The notes under the pieces are model-generated. The model did not search any database. It was given only the letters and a program-made list of their open reading frames with translations, and was not told the DNA's origin. A DNA stretch of 64,000 nucleotides from Prolixibacteraceae bacterium UBA1413 (GTDB lineage: Bacteria; Bacteroidota; Bacteroidia; Bacteroidales; Prolixibacteraceae), in contig DBPT01000032.1 of the NCBI GenBank assembly GCA_002304925.1, positions 1 to 64,000 of the forward strand, in the 5' to 3' direction. The translations under genes and the position numbers were made by a program. The number at the start of each line of letters is the position of its first letter. Positions within the stretch are counted from its first letter, which is position 1. Shown here in pieces: positions 45,376 to 55,352 of the stretch.

Positions 45376-47067
45376 ATGAAAAAGAATAAATATATCCTGC
45401 CCTTGCTACTCGTGTTGTTATTCACTGCATGTAGTGAGGAGAAGCTCGATATTCCGCAGAAGGGCGTTATTAGCGTAGATTCGTTTTACAAAACCGATGC
45501 AGACGCAGAGTCCGCTCTTGTCGCCATGTATGCTCATTTCGCCACACAAATCGCGAGTTATGACGGTGCCTATATCTATGTTCCTCTCAACATACTTTTT
45601 AACTACCCCGCTGACAATATTCTCGCAGCAGGAGAATTTTATGGAGACAATGATATGGTAGCCGCCATCAATGAGTTCCGTTTTGACACGCAAAGTCCGG
45701 TTGTCCAACTTGCCTACAATCATTTCTATTACGTTATCTATCGCGCAAACCTTATTATCGATAATTTCAAATACGGGGAAAGTGCAGTCAAAGACCGTTG
45801 TATTTCGGAAGCAAGGGTGATGCGCGCATGGTGTCATATGATGGCTGCAATGGCCTGGGGCAACCCTCCTCTTGTTGACCACATCCTTTCCGGCACTGAC
45901 AAACCGACAAACTATGCCGATGGGCATGAGGCTCTTCTTCAGTGGTGTGCCAATGAATGCGCTGATGCTGTCAAATATCTCGACGAACGCAAAAGTAAGG
46001 ATGATAAGGATGGCGCTGTTAAAATCACCAAGGGTTTTGCCTGGACAGTCCAGGGAAAGGCCCTCATGTACAAAGGGGACTATGCCAATGCAAAAACAGC
46101 CTTTAAAAACATAATCTCTTCAAACAAATATGACCTTGTTCCCGGTGAAGAATGGGCCGATATTTTCCATATTGATGGTGACGGTTCCGAAGAGAAAATT
46201 TTCGAGTCGAATATCGCTGAAAATGCCGCCATCGGTGACTGGGGCGGAAAAATCCAACGCTCTACCTGGATGGAAATGAACATTTGGGGATGGAGAACTT
46301 CCCGTCTCGCAGCACAACCAAAATATATGGCTGCTCAGGGATGGGGCGGTTTGGCCATTGAACAAAACTTCGCCAATGAGTTCGCGGCAAATGATGGAGA
46401 TTCTTATCGCCGTAAAGCCACCATGCTCACCTATGAGGAGTTTATTACCGAACTGGAATGGCCCAGCGATAACGGAGACATCAACAGCATGACAAAAGAA
46501 CAGAAGCTCGCTGACAAAAACAGAGGAATCTCAAATATCGATGGCCTTTACGGGCAGAGCAGTTACCTTCAGAAAAAGCATATTGCAACGCCTAAAGATG
46601 TGCTGCATACTTTTTCGTATAGGTATAACAACTTCATAGTGGCAAGATATGCCGATGTCCTTCTTCTGTATGCCGAGGCTTGTGCCCAAACAAGCGATGG
46701 CGATGGTCTTCAGTATCTCCGGAAGGTTCAGCAACGTGCAGGATCTAAACATGTCAGTTCCGCATTGACTTTGGATGAAGTCAAGAAAGAAAGAAACTAT
46801 GAGCTGTGGTGTGAAGGTGCACGATGGATTGATATGAAACGTTGGGGTGAATTTGAAAAAGCGAAGAATGCAGGAAAAAATATTCCTTCCCTTAAAGATG
46901 CATTCTTTACTAAAAACGAGGCTGCCCACAGAGGATATGTTGAATTTTCAAAGCCTAACGAAGGTAAACAAACTGGCTACGTGGCAGGGAAACACGACTG
47001 GTTCCCCTATCCTTTCAGTGTGACTTCCATTAATCCTAACCTGGTTCAAAATCCGGGATGGGAATAG
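45376..47067 (+). CDS. susD: SusD/RagB glycan-binding lipoprotein
   Basis: A 563-residue surface lipoprotein that caps the SusC barrel and binds the glycan. Lipobox LLLVLLFTACSEEK (Cys near 19). TPR-like helices typical of SusD (SEARVMRAWCHMMAAMAWGNPPLVDHIL; GFAWTVQGKALMYKGDYANAKTAF), and the C-terminal SusD domain with RYADVLLLYAEACAQ and NYELWCEGARWIDMKRWG. A good hairpin terminator follows the gene. Confidence 0.95.
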   Translation: MKKNKYILPLLLVLLFTACSEEKLDIPQKGVISVDSFYKTDADAESALVAMYAHFATQIASYDGAYIYVPLNILFNYPADNILAAGEFYGDNDMVAAINEFRFDTQSPVVQLAYNHFYYVIYRANLIIDNFKYGESAVKDRCISEARVMRAWCHMMAAMAWGNPPLVDHILSGTDKPTNYADGHEALLQWCANECADAVKYLDERKSKDDKDGAVKITKGFAWTVQGKALMYKGDYANAKTAFKNIISSNKYDLVPGEEWADIFHIDGDGSEEKIFESNIAENAAIGDWGGKIQRSTWMEMNIWGWRTSRLAAQPKYMAAQGWGGLAIEQNFANEFAANDGDSYRRKATMLTYEEFITELEWPSDNGDINSMTKEQKLADKNRGISNIDGLYGQSSYLQKKHIATPKDVLHTFSYRYNNFIVARYADVLLLYAEACAQTSDGDGLQYLRKVQQRAGSKHVSSALTLDEVKKERNYELWCEGARWIDMKRWGEFEKAKNAGKNIPSLKDAFFTKNEAAHRGYVEFSKPNEGKQTGYVAGKHDWFPYPFSVTSINPNLVQNPGWE

Positions 47068-47094
47068 ATCGTCAGGAAACAATTCGGTATTGTA

Positions 47095-47128
47095 AAAGCC
47101 GATTCCCGTTAATTCGGGGATCGGCTTT
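47095..47128 (+). terminator. Strong hairpin after susD
   Basis: Arms AAAGCCGATTCCCG (47095-47108) and CGGGGATCGGCTTT (47115-47128) pair over 14 positions with one G-T and a 6-nt loop. It ends in TTTATAT and splits the SusCD transcript from the downstream enzyme genes, perhaps allowing partial read-through. Confidence 0.75.
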
Positions 47129-47203
47129 ATATACTCATATACTTTCCTTTCCCCTGCATCAGTGAATTATCATTATCTTTAAACAATTAAAAGCATTATA
47201 CCT

Positions 47204-48409
47204 ATGAAAAATTACGTAATCATGATTCTGCTGCTCGCCGTCACTGCCTGGACGGTGGTAGCGCAGGACACCCCGCCGGCGGTGGTGGAAGATTTCAAAC
47301 CCTCCGTGATCAATCAGCCCGGCAAGCAATTCCCTCAGGTCAATTCCGAGGGAAGGGTGCGTGCACAAATTTCAGCACCTGAAGCACACAGGGTACAGCT
47401 TGACATCAGTGCCGTGAAATACGACCTGGTGAAGGATGACAAAGGGGTTTGGACCGGTGAATCGGCTCCCCAGGATGAGGGATTCCATTATTATCAGCTC
47501 TGGGTTGACGGTGCTGCGGTGCCCGATCCGGGAAGTCTTTACTTTTACGGCGCCAGTCGCTGGGGAAGCGGTGTTGAAATTCCGGCAAAAGACCAGGATT
47601 TCTATGCCATGAAGGATGTACCCCACGGCCAGGTCCGCGAAATCCACTATTTTGGAAAGAGCAGCAACTCCATGCGGCGTTGTTTTGTCTATACGCCTCC
47701 CGGATATGACCAAAATCTGAACACCCGCTATCCGGTGCTCTACCTTCAGCACGGAGGGGGCGAGGATGAGACCGGCTGGTCGAATCAGGGGCGCGCCAAC
47801 CTGATCATGGACAACCTGATCGCCGAAGGAAAAGCCACGCCCTTCATCATCGTCATGGACAACGGCAGCTGGGCAATGCCCCGGATGGAACGGCCGGCCC
47901 AACAAGCCGCCCCCCCGCAAGGCGAACGTCCCCGCCAGGGTGAACGCCCTGCCGGATTCAGGTCAATGGCAGGTTTTGCCGAAGGATTCAGCAAAACCCT
48001 CCTCGAAGATATCATCCCCATGATCGATGCCAACTTCCGTACGCTGGCCGATCAACCTCACCGCGCCATGGCCGGACTCTCCATGGGAGGCATGCAAACC
48101 CGTGCTATCACTCTGGCCAATCCTGAGGTTTTCTCCCATGTCGGCATGTTCAGCGGCGGAAGTTACAGCCTTGAAGATGTCAACAATGCCCCCGGTTTCA
48201 AGGAAAAAATAAAATTCCTCTTCGTCAGCTTCGGAAGCCGCGAACTCGAAAATCGCAGAGCCGGTTTCGGCGGTGACCCCAGGGAAAATACCGAAGCTCT
48301 CAAAAATGCGGGCATGAACACCCATTTCTATGTCTCTCCCCAGACCGCCCACGAATGGCAGACCTGGAGACGCAGCCTGTACGAATTCGCACAACGGATA
48401 TTCAAATAG
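47204..48409 (+). CDS. CE1-type esterase (feruloyl/acetyl-xylan esterase-like)
   Basis: A 401-residue exported esterase. Signal peptide, then an E-set/CBM48-like beta domain (about 30-130) that often precedes CE1 enzymes, then the alpha/beta hydrolase of the Esterase D/CE1 group: VLYLQHGGGEDETGW (oxyanion side), nucleophile Ser in AGLSMGGMQ, His in TAHEWQTWRRSLYEF near the end. A Pro/Gln/Arg-rich stretch (about 225-250) sits in a loop before the nucleophile. Such enzymes release ferulate or acetyl groups from arabinoxylan. It lies 12 nt before the GH127 gene. Confidence 0.88.
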   Translation: MKNYVIMILLLAVTAWTVVAQDTPPAVVEDFKPSVINQPGKQFPQVNSEGRVRAQISAPEAHRVQLDISAVKYDLVKDDKGVWTGESAPQDEGFHYYQLWVDGAAVPDPGSLYFYGASRWGSGVEIPAKDQDFYAMKDVPHGQVREIHYFGKSSNSMRRCFVYTPPGYDQNLNTRYPVLYLQHGGGEDETGWSNQGRANLIMDNLIAEGKATPFIIVMDNGSWAMPRMERPAQQAAPPQGERPRQGERPAGFRSMAGFAEGFSKTLLEDIIPMIDANFRTLADQPHRAMAGLSMGGMQTRAITLANPEVFSHVGMFSGGSYSLEDVNNAPGFKEKIKFLFVSFGSRELENRRAGFGGDPRENTEALKNAGMNTHFYVSPQTAHEWQTWRRSLYEFAQRIFK

Positions 48410-48421
48410 TAAACAAAGCCT

Positions 48422-50824
48422 ATGACCTTTCGCAATTCCCGCACCATAAAAATTACAGCCGCAGCAGTTGTCAGCCTCCTGATCTGTTTCACAGGCGTGG
48501 CGCAGGAAAATCTTTACATCAACACATTCCCCTCCGGCGATGTTACATTGCTGGAGGGGTTTTTTCAACATGCCCGGGATCTCAATATCCGCGTTCTGCT
48601 CGAATATGATACCGACCGCCTGATAGCCCCCTTCCGCAAGGAGGCGGGTCTTCCTGCAAAGGCCACCCTGTACCCCAACTGGGAAGGCCTCGACGGTCAT
48701 GTCGGCGGCCATTACCTTTCGGCCCTGGCAATGAACTACGCTTCCACCGGCAATCGGGAATGCAAAAGACGTATGCTTTACATGATCAGGGAATTGAAGA
48801 GCTGCCAGGAAGCCAACGGCAGAAATAATCCTGACTGGGGAAAGGGATACGTGGGGGGTGCACCCAACAGCCAAAAGATCTGGAGTACCCTGCGGAAAGG
48901 GGACTTTACGGCTTACCGCGCAGCATGGGTCCCCTGGTACAACGTGCATAAACTGTATGCCGGACTGCGCGACGCCTGGCTGTTTACGGGAAACAGGGAC
49001 GCCCGGGAGATTTTTCTGAAATTCTGCGACTGGGGCATCAACATCACTTCGGCGCTTACCGACCGCCAGATGGAGTCGATGCTCGACACCGAATACGGCG
49101 GCATGAACGAAATTTTTGCCGACGCTTTCCTGATGACCGGGGATGAAAAATACCTGACAGCCGCAAAACGCTTCTCTCACCGCATGCTGCTCGACGCCAT
49201 GGCTGAAGGCCGCGACAACCTCGACAACAAGCACGCCAACACCCAGGTGCCCAAAGTGGTCGGCTTTCAGCGCATTGCCGAACTGTCAGGTGATGAGCGG
49301 TATGCCAGGGCGGCCACCTTCTTCTGGGAGACCGTGACCGGTAAACGCTCCCTTGCCTTCGGCGGGAACAGCCGCAGGGAGCACTTTCCCAGCGTGACCT
49401 CGTGTACCGATTTTGTCGACGACGTGGAAGGACCCGAAACCTGCAACTCCTACAACATGCTGAAGCTCACCGAAGCGCTCTTCCGGGTCAGTCCCCAGGC
49501 ACGCTATGCCGACTTCTACGAACGCACGATGTTCAACCACATCCTGTCCACCCAACACCCTGAACACGGAGGTTATGTCTATTTCACCCCGGCACGGCCC
49601 CGGCATTACCGGGTGTATTCAGCACCCAACCAGGCCATGTGGTGCTGCGTGGGCAGCGGTATGGAAAACCACAGCAAATACAACCAGTTTATCTATACCC
49701 GGCAGCACGATTCTCTCTTCGTCAACCTCTTTGTGCCCTCGGAACTCCGGTGGCGCGATAAAAAGGTGAAAATGGTGCAGGAAACCCGGTTCCCCGACGA
49801 GGAAACCACCACGCTCAAGGTGATCGGAGGAAAATCGAAATTCACCCTGATGGTCCGCTATCCTGGCTGGGTGAAGGAAGGGGCGCTGAAGATCCTGGTC
49901 AACGGGGAACACTTCGGTTATGATGCCCGCCCCGCCTCGTATGTGGGCATTGAAAGAACCTGGAGAAAAGGGGACCGTGTGGAGATTGTCCTGCCCATGC
50001 AAACTTCGGTGGAGCCCATGCCCAATGTTCCCAATTACATCGCCCTTATGCACGGTCCCATCCTGCTGGGGGCAAAAACAGGCAATGAAGATCTGAAAGG
50101 GTTGATGGCCGATGACGGACGCTGGTCCCATATCGCCGGCGGCGAAAGGCTCCCCGTAGACAAAGCCCCCATTATTATCGCCGACAGCCCCGGTGAGATT
50201 GCCCGAAAAATCATCACCGCAAAAGATAAACCCTTCACCTTCACCGCCCCGGAACTGAAGATGACCAACAACGCCCACCCGGAATTTCAGCCTTTTGCCC
50301 GGATCCACGATTCCCGGTACATGATCTACTGGATGTGGCTCACCCCTTCGCAGTACGTCTCCTACCTCGATTCCCTGGAAATTGAGGAGAAAAATAAGAT
50401 GGAGCTTCAGAAAAGAACCGTGGATTTCGTGGCTCCCGGGGAACAGCAACCCGAAGCCGATCACCGGATGGAACGCGAGCGGTCCACCAGCGGAACGTTC
50501 CACGATCATTTCTGGCGCGATGCCCGCAACGAAGGGTTTTTCAGCTATCTCATGTCCACAGATTCGGAAACGGGCTTGAGCCTGATGGTCCGCTACTGGG
50601 GTGCCGAATGGGGAAACCGGAAATTTGACATTTTTATCGACGACGAAAAACTCCTCTCCGAGGACAATACCGGCCGATGGAACCTAAGCAGGTTTCAGGA
50701 GGTCCTCTATGACATTCCCGATGCCATGGTGCAAGGCAAATCCCACATCAGGGTGAAATTCCGGGCCTTACCCGGAAGCACCGCCGGCGCCGTCTATTAT
50801 ATCAGGCTCCTGAAAAAGCAATAA
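48422..50824 (+). CDS. GH127 beta-L-arabinofuranosidase
   Basis: An 800-residue glycoside hydrolase family 127 (formerly DUF1680) enzyme with an N-terminal signal segment. The family's catalytic zinc site is present: Glu and Cys in GPETCNSYNML near 339-341 and the Cys pair in MWCCVGSGMENHSKY near 406; in the known HypBA1 enzyme one of these cysteines is the nucleophile. An (alpha/alpha)6 barrel (HVGGHYLSALAMNYA) is followed by beta domains. A C-terminal DUF4986-like part is also visible (PDAMVQGKSHIRVKFRA). It removes terminal beta-L-arabinofuranose. Its pairing with the CE1 esterase suggests arabinose-decorated plant glycan. Confidence 0.9.
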   Translation: MTFRNSRTIKITAAAVVSLLICFTGVAQENLYINTFPSGDVTLLEGFFQHARDLNIRVLLEYDTDRLIAPFRKEAGLPAKATLYPNWEGLDGHVGGHYLSALAMNYASTGNRECKRRMLYMIRELKSCQEANGRNNPDWGKGYVGGAPNSQKIWSTLRKGDFTAYRAAWVPWYNVHKLYAGLRDAWLFTGNRDAREIFLKFCDWGINITSALTDRQMESMLDTEYGGMNEIFADAFLMTGDEKYLTAAKRFSHRMLLDAMAEGRDNLDNKHANTQVPKVVGFQRIAELSGDERYARAATFFWETVTGKRSLAFGGNSRREHFPSVTSCTDFVDDVEGPETCNSYNMLKLTEALFRVSPQARYADFYERTMFNHILSTQHPEHGGYVYFTPARPRHYRVYSAPNQAMWCCVGSGMENHSKYNQFIYTRQHDSLFVNLFVPSELRWRDKKVKMVQETRFPDEETTTLKVIGGKSKFTLMVRYPGWVKEGALKILVNGEHFGYDARPASYVGIERTWRKGDRVEIVLPMQTSVEPMPNVPNYIALMHGPILLGAKTGNEDLKGLMADDGRWSHIAGGERLPVDKAPIIIADSPGEIARKIITAKDKPFTFTAPELKMTNNAHPEFQPFARIHDSRYMIYWMWLTPSQYVSYLDSLEIEEKNKMELQKRTVDFVAPGEQQPEADHRMERERSTSGTFHDHFWRDARNEGFFSYLMSTDSETGLSLMVRYWGAEWGNRKFDIFIDDEKLLSEDNTGRWNLSRFQEVLYDIPDAMVQGKSHIRVKFRALPGSTAGAVYYIRLLKKQ

Positions 50825-50937
50825 CCCGGAGACCACCGGGTGGCCGATAAGGACGCTGGCGGCCGGGTCACCTGTAAGTACACCGGGAACCGGATAACCG
50901 GTCACGACGCCAACGTCCCGGTCACCGGTCATAACAA

Positions 50938-50979
50938 GGCCGCCGGACTACCGGAAATAATCCCGGCGATCCGGCGGCC
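50938..50979. terminator. Bidirectional hairpin between GH127 and GH3
   Basis: Perfect 10-nt arms GGCCGCCGGA (50938-50947) and TCCGGCGGCC (50970-50979), with a 22-nt loop that has its own CCGG pairs, followed by GTTTATTTTC. It sits between convergent genes in a 167-nt stretch rich in CCGG/GGTCACCGG motifs. Confidence 0.6.
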
Positions 50980-50991
50980 GTTTATTTTCAC

Positions 50992-53900
50992 TTAGGGTTT
51001 TATTCCGCCGTTCACGATCCTGAAATAGTCAAATGAGACATCCCAGGGAGTGGGCGGCTTGGTGGTGTCTGAATCGAACCAGAAGGTACTTTTCATGTAC
51101 TGAGTAACCACCCCGTCACAAACAATCAATCCGGCTCTGACATCTTTCAGCAGCATATCGACACTCCCCAGCTTCTCAAAGGAGGCACCGTCGAGGGAAT
51201 AATACCCCGTGTAAAGGCTCCCTTGTTTCGTCAGCCTGAGATACAGGGGCCGCTCGCCGGTGATCTCCTCGGTGAGGTTGAAAGAGCCCATCGATTTGAC
51301 GATGTCATTCTCCTCCATGATCAGGTCGATGGTGCCCGGCTGCATCCTGGCACCGGGAGCTCCTCCCCGTGAGGTCTTGATCACGGCCCTGAACATCAGC
51401 TTGATGAAATTATGGTCATCCTGGTAAGCCACGATCCCGCCATTCTCGGGTTGCATGGGAATCCTGGAGGCGGTCAGCTTCGTGTCAATGGTCCAGTCGT
51501 TGTTCGCACTCTGCAACAAAAGGTTGCGGGCGTTGTTCGTCCCCTCCGACACATCTCCCGGTTCGCTGGTGATGGAGAGAGACCCGGCAACTTTGGAGAG
51601 GCTCACCGCCGCAGGATTCTCCCTGATCCATTCCCACTGCGGACCCACGGAGACCTCGTTGAACTCATCACTCCCCGAAGCGACATCGAAATTGAGATAA
51701 TAGCTGTTCTTTTCGAGGGTGATGTTGTCGATGAACTGAATGACGGCCGTCCCCGGGATCCCCCTGGCCTGTTCTATCTCCACCGAAATCCCCTCTCCCG
51801 CGACTGATGCCGCCACCACGGGAATCTTGGCTTTGTTCTTCAGAAGGTAACTGTAAGCTTTTACCTCATTCAGAAAACCGGGAATCTTTTTCCCGTTCAC
51901 AGTAACCGAGGCAGGGGTGAGATCGGGCATCACCTTCAACGGAAAACTGCCTGACAATGTTTTACCTTCTACGGTTACGTCGGCAAATACGGTAACTGCC
52001 CCGACTCCCGTGGCCTTCACCCTGCCGTCTTCACTGACGGTGACCACCGCGGGATTGTTGCTCCGGTAGGTCACCTTCGCCTTCGCGATATCATAAAAGC
52101 TATCGTCCGACATACAGGCGGTGACGCTGGTTTGCTTCTCCTCACCAGGCCGCAGCACCACAACGCCGGTTTCGGCGACCACCGTCGCCAGTTCAGGCCG
52201 GTAGACGCCGCGCATGACAGCTTCCACACTTCCCCGGATATCTTTGGAAGAAGAGCCTATCTCAAAAACATACCTGCCCGGGTCAAAGGTAATCCTTCCC
52301 TCTTTGGGATCCCAGAACCAGAGCTCTTCGCAATCGATGTCGACGGAAACCCTGCGGGTCTGTCCCTTCGGAATGGTGACCCTCTGAAAGCCCTTCAGCC
52401 TTTTGATGGGCCTTTCCAGGGAAGCACCACTATCGGGCGTCCTGACATAGACCTGTACCACCTCATCCCCGTCCATCTCTCCGGAATTTCTCACATCCAC
52501 GGAAACGGTAACCTTGTCGTTGGGCGTGATCTCTTTCCTGCTGATGCTGAAATTGTCATATTCAAAGGTGGTATAAGACAAGCCGTATCCGAACTCATAC
52601 GTAACCTCCTTATCATAGTACCAGTAGGTTCTCCCGTTGTGCCTCCCGCCCCGGAGGGTATAATCGTTGAATTCAGGAAGGTCTCTCACCGATTTATGCC
52701 AGGTAACGTTCAGTTTTCCTCCGGGATTTACTTCGCCAAAGAGGATTTTCGCCATGGCAGTGCCCTGTGCCTGGCCGTTGTATCCCGTCCAGATCATTCC
52801 GGGGATGTTTGGATTGTTTTTGAACGATTCCGCCTCTACCATTCCCATGGTTTGCATGACCACGATGGTATTCGGGTTCACCGCCGCCACAGCTTCTATG
52901 AGTTCATTCTGGTTGCCGGGAAGGGCCAGGGAGAAACGGTCCGACTCCTCCCTTCCGGTGTTCTGGTCGGTACCCACAAAGAGGAGGACCACATCGGCCG
53001 ATGCGGCCATGTCGAGGGTTTCCTTGTCGGTGGCCGGCACCTCCGCTTCACGGTATACCAATACCAGGGTTTTGGGACCCGTGATGCCCAGGGTTTCGGT
53101 TTTGACGGAGAGCGTTGAAGACCTGCCAAAACCGCGGAGCCCAGCACCTCCCCGCGAGGAAGGAGGCATCACCCTGGCCGTGGCCAAGATATTGCCCGTC
53201 GCGGAACCTTCCCTCACTTCGAGGATACCGCCGTCACCGCTCACCGACACCTGAAACCTGATAGAATCGAGATGGGTAACGTCGATGTTGTTATAAGCGG
53301 TCCAGTCACCGTCCTTGATCCCCCGCATCGAAGCCTGTCCGAAGCGCGCCGACACAATGATGCCGTTTGCCGAAGCATTGAATTTCGCGGCATTGCGCTC
53401 TTCCGTACTCCCATCAGTATTGACGGTGGAAAAACTGGTCACGTTGAAGAAATCGGTCCTTCTTTCGGTATTTCCCGAAGAACGGGAAACCACTTCCGTT
53501 GTTAACCCATTCGCTTTAATAAACTCCTGAATTCCCTGAAGGGGTGAAATCCGCAATTCGGGTTCCACGGGACCGGAATAATCTCCCAGTTCCACTTTGT
53601 CGGCCTGGGGTCCCAGAACGGCGATTTTTCCCACATTTTTCAAATTGACGGGGAGTGCCATTTTTCCGGTGGAGGCCACCGTTGCGTTCTTTAAAAGCAC
53701 CGGCGTTTTGACAGCCACTTCCACAGCCAGGTCGTTGTGTGAAGGATCGTTGATTATGGAGGGTTTTATACCTGCATAAGGGACCTTCCGGGGAGGATCA
53801 AATTCGCCCATCCGCATCCTGATGGTGAAAATGTTGACCAGCGCCTTGTCGATGGCTCCTATGGTGAGTAAACCCTTCTCCAGGGCTTTGAGGGCATTGC

Positions 53901-54822
53901 TCTGGTAAACGCCTCCGCAATCGGTGTCAACCCCTGCAAGAAGCCCCAGGGCCGTAGCTTCTTCATTGCTTTTGGCAAAGTTGTGACCCCGTACCATATC
54001 GTCGATAGCGCCGCAGTCCCCGGTGACATAACCATCCAGACCGTAGGTCTTCCGAGCGATGGTGTCGATAAGAAACTGGCTGGCCGATACCGGCACCCCG
54101 TTCACGGCATTGTACGCCGACATGATGGAAGGAAGATTGTAATCCCGGATGAGTGTCCGGTAGGGCGCCAGGTAATATTCCCGCATGTCCCGCTCATCCA
54201 GACCGGAACTTCCGGAGTGGCGGTTAAATTCAGTATTGTTGGCCAGGTAGTGCTTTCCGCAGGGAACCGACTTCAGGTAAAGCGGGTCATCCCCCATCAT
54301 CCCCTGGATGAACCCTTTCCCGATTTGCGATACCAGGAAGGGATCCTCGCCGAAAGTCTCGGCAGTTCGTCCCCACCTTGGATCACGGGCGGGTTCTACC
54401 ACCGGCGACCAGTAGGTAAGCGTGAAAATGAGGTCGTGATTGAAACCCCTGGCCTCATCGGCCACTACCGAGGTCTCCCGCCTGATCAGTTCAGGGTCCC
54501 AGGTGGATCCCACGGCGACACTGTTGGGAAACGAGGTGGCCGTCATTCCGCTGTTGTTGTTGCGGCCCATTATCCCGTGGAGCGCCTCTCCCCACACATT
54601 GTAGCTCCCCACTCCCAGCCGCGGCACGGGAGCCATGGTATTGCCCAACAGGCTCTGCTTCTCTTCGGGGGTCATCCGTGAAACCAGGTCAGCGGCCCGC
54701 TCCCTGAAAGAATACGCCGTGTTGAGGTAAATCGGTTTTGTTGCTTTTTTGGATTCCGGCATCAGGGCCATCAATGCAAAGCAACTGATCATAATCAGGC
54801 TCAACCGGATTAGTTTTTTCAT
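50992..54822 (-). CDS. Multidomain GH3 beta-glycosidase (xylosidase-like), 1276 aa
   Basis: Glycoside hydrolase family 3 enzyme, far longer than the usual 750-870 aa. Order: signal peptide; GH3 N-terminal barrel with GEALHGI and the nucleophile Asp in YVTGDCGAIDDM; the second domain split by a CBM6-like module at about 450-600 (DGDWTAYNNIDVTHLDSIRF); second domain continuing with LFVGTDQNTGREESDR (acid/base side); fibronectin-like domain; a bacterial Ig (Big2-like) domain with SVTACMSDD...VTYRSNNPAVVTVSEDGRV at about 900-980; and a LamG-like beta-sandwich at about 1085-1265. The DC in the nucleophile motif is typical of beta-xylosidases. The carbohydrate modules suggest action on insoluble or surface-bound glycan. 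Confidence 0.9.
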   Translation of the reverse strand: MKKLIRLSLIMISCFALMALMPESKKATKPIYLNTAYSFRERAADLVSRMTPEEKQSLLGNTMAPVPRLGVGSYNVWGEALHGIMGRNNNSGMTATSFPNSVAVGSTWDPELIRRETSVVADEARGFNHDLIFTLTYWSPVVEPARDPRWGRTAETFGEDPFLVSQIGKGFIQGMMGDDPLYLKSVPCGKHYLANNTEFNRHSGSSGLDERDMREYYLAPYRTLIRDYNLPSIMSAYNAVNGVPVSASQFLIDTIARKTYGLDGYVTGDCGAIDDMVRGHNFAKSNEEATALGLLAGVDTDCGGVYQSNALKALEKGLLTIGAIDKALVNIFTIRMRMGEFDPPRKVPYAGIKPSIINDPSHNDLAVEVAVKTPVLLKNATVASTGKMALPVNLKNVGKIAVLGPQADKVELGDYSGPVEPELRISPLQGIQEFIKANGLTTEVVSRSSGNTERRTDFFNVTSFSTVNTDGSTEERNAAKFNASANGIIVSARFGQASMRGIKDGDWTAYNNIDVTHLDSIRFQVSVSGDGGILEVREGSATGNILATARVMPPSSRGGAGLRGFGRSSTLSVKTETLGITGPKTLVLVYREAEVPATDKETLDMAASADVVLLFVGTDQNTGREESDRFSLALPGNQNELIEAVAAVNPNTIVVMQTMGMVEAESFKNNPNIPGMIWTGYNGQAQGTAMAKILFGEVNPGGKLNVTWHKSVRDLPEFNDYTLRGGRHNGRTYWYYDKEVTYEFGYGLSYTTFEYDNFSISRKEITPNDKVTVSVDVRNSGEMDGDEVVQVYVRTPDSGASLERPIKRLKGFQRVTIPKGQTRRVSVDIDCEELWFWDPKEGRITFDPGRYVFEIGSSSKDIRGSVEAVMRGVYRPELATVVAETGVVVLRPGEEKQTSVTACMSDDSFYDIAKAKVTYRSNNPAVVTVSEDGRVKATGVGAVTVFADVTVEGKTLSGSFPLKVMPDLTPASVTVNGKKIPGFLNEVKAYSYLLKNKAKIPVVAASVAGEGISVEIEQARGIPGTAVIQFIDNITLEKNSYYLNFDVASGSDEFNEVSVGPQWEWIRENPAAVSLSKVAGSLSITSEPGDVSEGTNNARNLLLQSANNDWTIDTKLTASRIPMQPENGGIVAYQDDHNFIKLMFRAVIKTSRGGAPGARMQPGTIDLIMEENDIVKSMGSFNLTEEITGERPLYLRLTKQGSLYTGYYSLDGASFEKLGSVDMLLKDVRAGLIVCDGVVTQYMKSTFWFDSDTTKPPTPWDVSFDYFRIVNGGIKP

Positions 54823-55352
54823 ATGCGTTAATCTGGATTGGTAAATAAGCCGGGCTTATTTTGATTTTTTCAAATATATTTATAAACGACCGGAAAAAAG
54901 CAAAATTTCCCTGAAGTTTTGGATACTTTGTAAAAATTGCGGGGTGGCTCCGTAGTTTTTGTTCTTTTCAATATTTTGCAGATTGATATACGTATTGTTG
55001 AATTCCGGCGAGCGCATTGACTATTTCTGTAAGTCCAACATTCAAGGCATAAAACATCGCCACATGCCGGGGAATGTCAAATGGTATTGCATACGTTTTC
55101 CGTAACTGGCCAGAATAAAACGGCAATGACCAGGATACTTCAGGCATTGGCACTGTTCATACTGATGCTCTTTTCAGATCCCGAAGACCGTGTGGTTACC
55201 CGGCTCCTGCGGGGCCCCTGAGAAACGCGCTTCCTCGTCGTGGGCGGGAAAGCCCGCTAATCTGTTGTAATACTCTCAATTTGTCCGGCCATCTCGAATG
55301 TTCCGTTTCTGCCGGTACCCGGATTTTTTTATTTTTGTGAAAAACGGTTACC
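54823..55352. other. 530-nt intergenic region
   Basis: No convincing gene. The first 80 nt are AT-rich promoter-like DNA for GH3; the remainder shows a 61-codon minus-strand frame without family match and ends in the -7 box of the dipeptidase gene. Confidence 0.45.
55330..55337 (+). promoter_or_regulatory. TAnnTTTG -7 box before dipeptidase
   Basis: TATTTTTG matches the Bacteroidetes -7 consensus and lies 15 nt before the ATG of the C69 peptidase gene. Confidence 0.5.

Noticed and set aside
47963..49234. 423-codon minus-strand frame
   Set aside because: Covers the ends of the CE1 and GH127 genes on the other strand; both of these have complete catalytic motifs.
52132..53118. 328-codon + strand frame
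   Set aside because: Antisense to the GH3 gene, no domain features.
54968..55153. 61-codon minus-strand frame in the gap before the dipeptidase
   Set aside because: Compositionally protein-like but without recognisable family, start context or neighbours; not enough to call a gene.
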